A stretch of 32,734 bases of DNA, taken from positions 1-32,734 of the forward strand of contig NZ_MUKN01000044.1 in assembly GCF_001995175.1 (NCBI RefSeq), read 5' to 3'. Under the pieces are notes generated by a model, which made no database searches, was not told the DNA's origin, and was given only the letters and a program-made list of their open reading frames with translations. Positions 8,281-14,248 of the stretch are shown here, in pieces. Each line of letters starts with the position of its first letter. Position 1 is the stretch's first letter. Both the position numbers and the translations under genes were made by a program. Source of the DNA: Rathayibacter rhapontici (GTDB lineage: Bacteria > Actinomycetota > Actinomycetes > Actinomycetales > Microbacteriaceae).

Positions 8281-8633
8281 CTCCCACCGCCCAGAGCGCA
8301 CGAGCGCACCTCCACCGGCACCTCGAGCACCGGGAGCGGCCGCAGTCGGGCCGCCACGCTCACGCAGACGAGGTCGCCCTCCTCCGCCACCGCGAGAGCA
8401 GCCTCGGGATCGACCCGCGCCACCGGCCCCGCCGGATCGTCTCCCCGAGCGGAGGACCGGGCGCTGTCGGCCGTCGCATCCACCAGACGCACGTACTGCG
8501 CCGACGCCGCGACCGAGCCCAGGCAGAGCGCCAGCACCACGACCACGGCGGGGAGGACGACCGCGAGCTCCGCGCTCGCCGATCCGTCCTCCTCCGCCGC
8601 TCGCCGCACGGCCCTCCCGCCGCGGCCCCTCAT
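8277..8633 (-). CDS. TadE family pseudopilin
   Basis: A 118-residue minor pilin. The N-terminus has the prepilin signature DGSASAE: Gly17 precedes the predicted cleavage and Glu22 is at +5. A 20-residue hydrophobic helix follows (23-42) and then a small soluble domain with ARSSARG and a conserved-looking Cys pair in the second half. TadE-like proteins are thought to be processed by a prepilin peptidase and to help Flp pilus assembly; none is encoded in this window. The ATG at 8631-8633 sits where the upstream DUF4244 gene should stop (ATGA), and the next gene overlaps its own stop. Confidence 0.88.
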   Translation of the reverse strand: MRGRGGRAVRRAAEEDGSASAELAVVLPAVVVVLALCLGSVAASAQYVRLVDATADSARSSARGDDPAGPVARVDPEAALAVAEEGDLVCVSVAARLRPLPVLEVPVEVRSCALGGGR

Positions 8634-8853
8634 CCGCCGGACGCAGCGCGCGGGTGACGAGATCGGTCAGGATCCCGCGCACCTCGTCCCCCTTGAGGAT
8701 CACCACCAGCAGACCGGCGAAGCCGACGGCCGCCATCGTCGCGATCGCGTACTCGGCGGTCGCCGATCCCTCCTCCTCCGTCACGAGCCGGCCCAGCCCC
8801 GGCCGTCCTCCCGCTCCGGCCGTCGTCACGTCCCTCTCGTCGAACCCGTTCAT
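8630..8853 (-). CDS. DUF4244 Flp-like pilin (3' end apparently shifted by one missing base)
   Basis: A small pilin-like protein of about 74 residues. A short leader ends in EEEGS, then ATAEYAIATMAAVGFAGLL. Gly29 with Glu34-Tyr35 reproduces the Flp prepilin signature (cleavage after Gly, Glu +5, Tyr +6) and the hydrophobic core follows. In the sequence as given, the frame runs past the expected end and stays open through tadE. The TGA overlapping the tadE ATG is one base out of frame. 224 nt plus one base is 75 codons, so one missing base near 8634-8645 would restore the ATGA overlap seen at the other junctions. The ATG at 8851-8853 has a close purine-rich GGAG. It probably forms the pilus shaft in place of Flp. 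Confidence 0.8.
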
Positions 8854-8981
8854 CACTCCTGCTCCGTTCCCGCCCCGTGCCGTGCCCCTCGTCACGAGCA
8901 TCGCCGGGTCCTCCGACCCGCGCGGAGCCGGGCGGCGATCGGTGCAGAGCACGGGCGGCCGACGCCTGGGGAGGAGCCTGC

Positions 8982-9981
8982 TCACCGCGTCACCTCGAAG
9001 GTCGAGAGCAGCACGGACACGATCATCGGAGCGACGCCCAGGAGCAGGAAGGCCGGCAGGACGCAGACGCCCAGCGGCAGCATCAGTGTCACTCCGAGGC
9101 GCGCCGCCCGCTCCCGGGCGTGCCCCGCGGCGCGCACCCGCACCAGTGCCGCCTCGCTGCGCAGCAGCGCCCCGCGGGCACTCCGGCGCTGGTCGACAGC
9201 GCGAGGACCGCCTCCGCGGCCTCCAGCGCGCGGGCGTCCGCCGGCAGTCCGCTCTCGGCCAGCGCGGCGAGCACCCGGGCGCGGGCCGAGTCGACGGAGC
9301 CCCCGCCGGCGAGCGCGACCGCGAGCAGATCGAGCGCGAGACCCGGAGCCGCCTCGCCCGGGTCCGCTCCGCGCACCAGACTGCGGGTCCAGGCCTGCGC
9401 GAGCACCATCAGCGCCGTTCCGCCGCCGAGGCAGACCAGCCCCGGAACCGTGCCCACGAGCACCCCGACCACGTCGAACCCCAGGAGGACCCCGAAGCCC
9501 AGCGCCACGAGCGGCAGCACGCCGACCACCCGTCCCGTCGCCGCGGGACCTGCGAGCGCCACGTCGATGTCGCGGCGCGCCCGCCCCGTCTCGCGCATCG
9601 ACTCCGCCAGCTCGGTCAGCGCCGCCGCGACCGGTGCGCCGGAGTCGGCGGCCACTCTCCAGCAGGCGGCGAGGGACGCCCAGGCCGTCGCCTCACCGCC
9701 GTCGCTCGTCGACCGGCGCACCCTCCTGCGCACTCCGGACCGACGCGACGCCGGGACCCCGCGCAGGAGGGCCTCGGTCGCATCGCCGCCGCGGGCCGCC
9801 TCGAGCGCGACCGAGCGGAGGAGCCGCCTGCGTCGCGCCGCCCCCGACGACCCCTGCGCCTCCCCCGCACCTGCGTCGGCGAGATGGCCGAGCGCCGAGG
9901 CCGGAGCGACCCCGCGGCGAGCAGGACCGACAGCCGGTGCACGACGGCCGCGACCTCGTCCAGGCCGTCCGCGCCCCTCAC
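8982..9981 (-). CDS. TadB/TadC-type type II secretion F-domain membrane protein (two single-base frame breaks)
   Basis: The inner-membrane platform of the Tad machine. The frame from GTG at 9979-9981 (GTGA overlap with cpaF) breaks at the C-run 9910-9913 and again at 9170-9173. Adding one base at each gives 1002 nt, 333 residues, ending at the TGA overlapped by the downstream GTG. The repaired protein has a cytoplasmic helical T2SSF segment (AACWRVAADSGAPVAAAL...) and two membrane helices (GRVVGVLPLVALGFGVLLGF onward). A second T2SSF segment (APGLALDLLAVALAGG...) follows, then a last pair of helices ending in VAPMIVSVLLSTFEV. The halves correspond to TadB and TadC, encoded here as one protein. 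Both breaks are in homopolymers, so error is likelier than loss. Confidence 0.85.
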
Positions 9982-11018
9982 GGCACCGCCCGCGCCCGAG
10001 CCGGCAGCGTCCCCTCGGCGATCCGCAGACGCCCGGAGTCGTCGAGAGCGAAGCACCCCCACGAGGCGAGCCTGCGGCGCCCGCCCCGGCGCTCGAGGTG
10101 CAGCACGAGATCGAGTGCGCTGACCGCTTGGCGTGCGACGGCGTCCGGCCCCATCCCCGCCAGTGCGCCGAGCGCCTCGAGCCGCGACGGCACGTCGGCC
10201 AGCGAGTTGGCGTGAACGGTCCCGGCTCCACCGTCGTGCCCCGTGTTCAGAGCCGAGAGCAGCTCCCGCAGCTCCGCCCCGCGGCACTCGCCCAGCACGA
10301 GGCGGTCCGGGCGCATCCGCAGCGCCTCGCGCACGAGCCGGTCGAGCCCGACGCCGCCCGCGCCCTCGAGGTTGGGCTGCCGCGCCTCGAGCGAGACGAC
10401 GTGCGGATGCGCCGGCCGCAGCTCCCCCACGTCCTCGATCGCGATGATGCGCTCGTGCGGCGGCGCGCTCCCCAGCAGCGCTCCGAGCAGAGTCGTCTTG
10501 CCGGACCCGCCCGCCCCCGAGACGAGCAGGTTCCACCGCGAGGCGACCGCTCGGCGCAGGAGCGCCCGACCTGCGTCGTCCACCATCCCCGCCGCGTGGA
10601 GCTGGTCGAGGCTCCACGCCTCGGCCCGCGGGACGCGCACCGAGATCAGCGCCCCCGCGGTGGCCACCGGAGGGAGCACCACGTGCACGCGGACGCCGTG
10701 ACGCAGCCGCACGTCGACGCAGGGACTCGCCTCGTCGACGTGCCGTCCTCCCGCGGCGACCAGGGACACGGCCAGACGCCGAGCACCCGTCGCATCGAGC
10801 GACCAGGTCGGATCCCGCACCGCCCCCTGGCCGCGGTCGACCCAGAGGCCGGCTCCGCCGTTGACGAAGAGGTCGGTGACAGCCGGATCGTCGGCGAAGG
10901 GCGCCAGGAGGCCGAGGGCGACCGCTCCCGGTCGGACCCGGGGCGGGGGCGGCGCAGCGGGAGCAGGAGGATCCCGGCGGAACTCGGCGGGGACGAGGGG
11001 CACGAAGTCGGCGATCAT
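9978..11018 (-). CDS. tadA: Tad/CpaF family pilus assembly ATPase
   Basis: A 346-residue cytosolic secretion ATPase that powers Flp-type pilus assembly. A Pro-rich N-terminus is followed by the CpaF N-domain (VTDLFVNGG..WVDRG, about 47-62). Next come Walker A SGAGGSGKTT (Lys174), the Asp box (IEDVGEL, 194-200), a Walker B-like VLGECRG (241-247) and a His box with GTVHAN (about 269-274). All catalytic elements are intact. It is the first gene of the Tad operon and is followed by the F-domain protein with a 4-bp overlap. The start ATG at 11016-11018 lies 167 bp downstream of the 6C RNA terminator. The order equals mycobacterial Rv3659c to Rv3654c. Confidence 0.93.
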   Translation of the reverse strand: MIADFVPLVPAEFRRDPPAPAAPPPPRVRPGAVALGLLAPFADDPAVTDLFVNGGAGLWVDRGQGAVRDPTWSLDATGARRLAVSLVAAGGRHVDEASPCVDVRLRHGVRVHVVLPPVATAGALISVRVPRAEAWSLDQLHAAGMVDDAGRALLRRAVASRWNLLVSGAGGSGKTTLLGALLGSAPPHERIIAIEDVGELRPAHPHVVSLEARQPNLEGAGGVGLDRLVREALRMRPDRLVLGECRGAELRELLSALNTGHDGGAGTVHANSLADVPSRLEALGALAGMGPDAVARQAVSALDLVLHLERRGGRRRLASWGCFALDDSGRLRIAEGTLPARARAVP

Positions 11019-11185
11019 CCGGGCACGCTAGGCGCGACCGCCCGTGCCCCGCCGGAGCAGCAGCCCGAGAGGTGGAGGCTCCCGCGAACTGGAGCCTGGG
11101 GAGGAATGACCGGAAGCCGTCGGCACTCGTCCGCGAGCCCGGGGCTCCAGCGGCGACCACGACCCGGAGGACTGCACGGGCCGTT

Positions 11186-11286
11186 AAAAGAAGGGGGCGG
11201 CACCCATTGGGGGGAACAGGTGCCGCCTCGGCGGCGCGGGATTGGGGGGAATCACATGCGCCGCTGAGCCGAAGTTCATTCGGCCG
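11186..11286 (-). ncRNA. 6C small RNA
   Basis: On the minus strand two hairpins each display six consecutive C in the loop, the defining feature of the actinobacterial 6C RNA. Hairpin 1 pairs 11258-11264 with 11231-11237 (7 bp; C6 at 11244-11249). Hairpin 2 pairs 11219-11227 with 11196-11204 (9 bp, arm GGCGGCACC; C6 at 11209-11214). It is followed by CCCTTCTTTT, an intrinsic terminator ending near 11186. A small 5' hairpin (GCCGAA/TTCGGC) precedes them. The 5' end is inferred from the promoter. Mycobacterial 6C (B11) also lies beside the Tad-like locus. Known 6C RNAs pair their C-rich loops with G-rich ribosome-binding sites. The surrounding gene-free stretch 11019-11473 shows nothing else beyond the promoters listed. 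Confidence 0.88.
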
Positions 11287-11292
11287 TATGTA

Positions 11293-11321
11293 AGAGTACG
11301 TGACCGCGCCCGAAACTCCAA
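11293..11321 (-). promoter_or_regulatory. Promoter of the 6C RNA
   Basis: TTGGAG (minus strand, 11316-11321) and TACTCT (11293-11298) are separated by 17 bp and would start transcription near 11286, just before the 5' hairpin of the RNA. This is among the better -35/-10 pairs in the window. Confidence 0.55.
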
Positions 11322-11409
11322 CCCCCGATTTCCGACCCGTTCTCCGGCGCGTCGACGAGCCCCTCGTCACGCGCCGCTCCCCCTCGTCGGCCCCGCCTCC
11401 CTCGCGCGC

Positions 11410-11415
11410 TACGGT
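11410..11415 (+). promoter_or_regulatory. Putative -10 element of acs
   Basis: TACGGT on the plus strand, about 60 bp before the acs start, would give a leader of about 50 nt that carries the Shine-Dalgarno AAGGAG (10 bp before ATG). No clear -35. Weak evidence. Confidence 0.3.
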
Positions 11416-11473
11416 GGAGCGAGATCGGCCGGCAGCGGCCGTGCAGGCGCACTCGCGAAGGAGCGAATCGCAG

Positions 11474-13479
11474 ATGACCACTCCCCCCGACGACGTCGTG
11501 ATCCCGGGTTCCGAGACCATCGACAACCTCCTCCACGAGACGCGCCGGTTCCCTCCTCCCGCCGACTTCGCGCACGGAGCCGTCGCCACGGCCGACCTCT
11601 ACGACGAGGCGGCCGCCGACCGTCTCGCGTTCTGGGCCGCGCGCAGCCGCGAGCTGCTGCACTGGCACCGCCCGTTCACGCGCACCCTGGACTGGAGCGA
11701 GCCGCCCTTCGCGAAGTGGTTCGACGACGGCGAGCTGAACATCGCCTACAACTGCCTCGACCGCCATGTGCTCGCCGGTCACGGCGACCGCGTCGCGATC
11801 CACTGGGAGGGCGAGCCCGGCGACACGCGCACCCTCACCTACGCGCAGCTCACCGCCGAGGTGAAGCGCGCCGCCAACCTGTTGACCAGCCTCGGCGTGC
11901 ACGCGGGCGACCGGGTCGCGATCTACCTCCCGATGATCCCGGAGGCGGTCGTCTCGATGCTCGCCGTCGCGCGCATCGGAGCGGTCCACTCCGTCGTCTT
12001 CGGCGGCTTCAGCGCCGAGAGCCTGAGGGCGCGCATCGACGACGCCGAGGCGAAGCTCGTCATCACCGCCGACGGCGGCTGGCGCAAGGGCGCGGTCTTC
12101 CCGCTCAAGCCCGCGGTCGACGCCGCCCTGGCGATCGGCGGCGACGACTCCCCCTCGACCGTCGAGCACGTGCTCGTCGTGCAGCGCGGCGGCAACGCGG
12201 TCGACTGGAGCGAGGGGCGCGACCTCTGGTGGCACGAGGAGGTCGTCGCGGTCGACGCCGACCACACGGCCCGCGCGTTCCCCGCCGAGCAGCCCCTCTT
12301 CATCCTGTACACGAGCGGCACGACCGGGAAGCCGAAGGGCATCCTGCACACCAGCGGCGGCTACCTCACGCAGGTGGCCTACACGCACCGCGCGGTGTTC
12401 GACCTGCACCCCGAGACCGACGTGTACTGGTCGACCGCGGATGTCGGCTGGATCACCGGGCACAGCTACGTCGTCTACGGGCCGCTCGCCAACGGAGCGA
12501 CGCAGGTGATGTACGAGGGCACCCCCGACACCCCGCACACCGGCCGCTGGTGGGAGATCGTCGAGAAGTACGGCGTGACGATCCTCTACGCCGCGCCCAC
12601 GGCGATCCGCTCGTTCATGAAGCTGGGCCGGCAGATCCCGCAGCGCTTCGACCTCTCGAGCCTCCGGCTGCTCGGGTCGGTCGGCGAGCCGATCAACCCG
12701 GAGGCGTGGGTCTGGTACCGCGACGTCATCGGCGGCGGCCGCACGCCCATCGTCGACACGTGGTGGCAGACCGAGACCGGCGCGATCATGGTGTCGCCGC
12801 TCCCGGGCGTCACGACGCTCAAGCCCGGTTCGGCCCAGGTGCCGCTGCCCGGCGTCTCGATCGACGTCGTCGACGAGTCCGGCCGCTCGGTCGGCCAGGA
12901 CTCGGGCGGCCTGCTCGTGATCACCGAGCCGTGGCCCGCGATGCTGCGCGGCATCTGGGGCGATCCCGAGCGCTACGTCGAGACCTACTGGTCGAAGTTC
13001 GGCGACCGGTACTTCGCCGGCGACGGCGCCCGCCGGGACCGCGACGGCGACCTCTGGCTGCTCGGCCGCGTCGACGACGTGATGAACGTGTCGGGGCACC
13101 GGCTCTCGACCGCCGAGATCGAATCCGCGCTCGTCTCGCACCCGGTCGTCGCCGAGGCCGCGGTCGTCGGCGCGGCGGACGAGGCGACCGGCCAGGCCGT
13201 CGTCGCGTTCGTCATCGCCAAGGCGAGCCAGGCGGAGTCGCTGGCGGGCGCCACGACGAGCTCGTGGCGACCCTGAAGGCGCACGTCGCCGAGCACATCG
13301 GAGCGATCGCCCGCCCGAAGCGGATCCTGATCGTGCAGGAGCTGCCCAAGACCCGCTCGGGGAAGATCATGCGGCGCCTGCTGCGCGACGTGGCGGAGGG
13401 GCGGGCCGTCGGCGACACGACGACGCTCGCCGACACGCAGGTCATGGCCGTCATCTCGTCCGCGATCGCGGCGGAGTGA
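11474..13479 (+). CDS. acs: Acetyl-CoA synthetase (AMP-forming), frame broken near the C-terminus
   Basis: Activates acetate to acetyl-CoA through acetyl-AMP. The ATG at 11474 follows AAGGAG. The Acs N-terminal domain ([20 protein letters not shown]) leads to the P-loop-like [12 protein letters not shown] (about 277-288), WWQTETG, and hinge-region [15 protein letters not shown]. At about 13246-13252 the frame shifts and would stop at 13276. One added base continues directly into [17 protein letters not shown] and the C-terminal catalytic-lysine motif [10 protein letters not shown]. 2006 nt plus one base gives 668 residues, normal for the family. Without the last part the enzyme would lack the acetylatable catalytic Lys. 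A sequencing error (CC for CCC or a lost G) is the likeliest explanation. The gene is convergent with ridA. Confidence 0.92.
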
Positions 13480-13482
13480 GCG

Positions 13483-13510
13483 CGGTGCCCGGGGCCTCCC
13501 CCGGGCACCG
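13483..13510. terminator. Bidirectional hairpin terminator between acs and ridA
   Basis: A perfect 12-bp inverted repeat (13483-13494 with 13499-13510, arm CGGTGCCCGGGG) has a 4-nt loop, placed exactly between two convergent stop codons. No T-run follows on either side, which is common in high-GC actinobacteria. Confidence 0.7.
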
Positions 13511-13513
13511 GCA

Positions 13514-13990
13514 CTAGGCGAAGGCGACGACCAGCTCGACCTCGACCGGAGCGCCGAGGGGCAGCTCCGCGACTCCGACCGCCGACCGCGCGTGGCGGCC
13601 CGCCTCGCCGAAGACGTCGCCCAGCAGCTCGGACGCCCCGTTGACCACTCCCGGCTGCCCGGTGAAGCCGGGGGCGGAGGCGACGAAGCCGGTCAGCTTG
13701 ACGACGCGGGTCACGCGGTCGAGCGATCCGATCGCGTCGGCGATCGCCGCGAGGGCGTTCAGCGCGCAGATCCGCGCGAGAGCCTTCGCCTCATCGGGGT
13801 CGACGAGCCCGTCGCCGGAGCCGACCTTGCCCGTCGCCGGCAGCACGCCGTCGACGAACGGGATCTGCCCCGCGGTGAAGACGAGGTGCTCGTGCACGAC
13901 GGCCGGGACGTAGGCGCCCGCAGGAGCGGCGACGGCGGGGAGCTCGATGCCCAGCTCCGCGAGGCGCTGGGCGATGCCCGCTCCGCTCAC
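13514..13990 (-). CDS. RidA/YjgF family protein (Rv3678c-like)
   Basis: A 158-residue trimer-forming Rid-superfamily protein. Family landmarks are HLVFTAGQIPFVDG (about residues 33-46), a central CALNALAAI helix, and the C-terminal ARSAVGVAELPLGAPVEVELV, in which the Arg corresponds to the substrate-binding Arg of active enamine/imine deaminases. It is longer than canonical RidA (about 130) by an N-terminal helix (GIAQRLAELGI), as in the actinobacterial Rv3678c type. The GTG start overlaps the stop of the DUF4177 gene (GTGA), so the two are coupled. The precise substrate is unknown; detoxifying 2-aminoacrylate-like imines is the family role. Confidence 0.88.
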   Translation of the reverse strand: MSGAGIAQRLAELGIELPAVAAPAGAYVPAVVHEHLVFTAGQIPFVDGVLPATGKVGSGDGLVDPDEAKALARICALNALAAIADAIGSLDRVTRVVKLTGFVASAPGFTGQPGVVNGASELLGDVFGEAGRHARSAVGVAELPLGAPVEVELVVAFA

Positions 13991-14157
13991 GCGCCGGCCT
14001 CGGCGACGGGGCGCTTGAGGTAGGCGACGAGGCCGCCCTCGGGGCCGGTCACGATCTGGACCAGCTCCCAGCCCTCGGATCCCCAGGTGTTCAGGATCGC
14101 CGTGGTGTTGTGGATCATCAGCGGGGTCGTGACGTACTCCCAGCGCGGGACGGACAT
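13987..14157 (-). CDS. DUF4177-like small protein
   Basis: A 56-residue protein starting MSVPRWEYVTTPL and containing ILNTWGSEGWELVQIV followed by GGLVAYLKRP. The pattern of WEY near the start and G-EGWELV in the middle is that of DUF4177-type proteins, here matching the small gene next to Rv3678c in mycobacteria. It overlaps ridA by 4 bp and is divergent from the penicillin-binding protein gene. There is no signal peptide and no catalytic motif; the function is unknown. The ATG at 14155-14157 has an upstream GAGGAGA-type Shine-Dalgarno on the minus strand (around 14162-14167). Confidence 0.85.
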   Translation of the reverse strand: MSVPRWEYVTTPLMIHNTTAILNTWGSEGWELVQIVTGPEGGLVAYLKRPVAEAGA

Positions 14158-14236
14158 GGCTCTCCTCGAGTCCGGGGCGCGCCGCCGCGAGGCGGTGCGG
14201 ACGGGGGTCCGCCGCGTCCGGAGCGGTCGCGGCGAC

Positions 14237-14242
14237 TACGCT
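14237..14242 (+). promoter_or_regulatory. Putative -10 element for a leaderless PBP transcript
   Basis: TACGCT ends six bases before the ATG at 14249. Initiation seven bases downstream would put the transcript's 5' end at the start codon. There is no Shine-Dalgarno before this ATG, which agrees with a leaderless mRNA. Confidence 0.45.
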
Positions 14243-14248
14243 GATTCT

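Noticed and set aside
11196-11251. Direct repeat ATTGGGGGGAA (twice, 35 bp apart) read first as a pair of plus-strand operator sites
   Set aside because: On the minus strand both copies are the C6 loops of two hairpins followed by a terminator, which a 6C RNA explains better.
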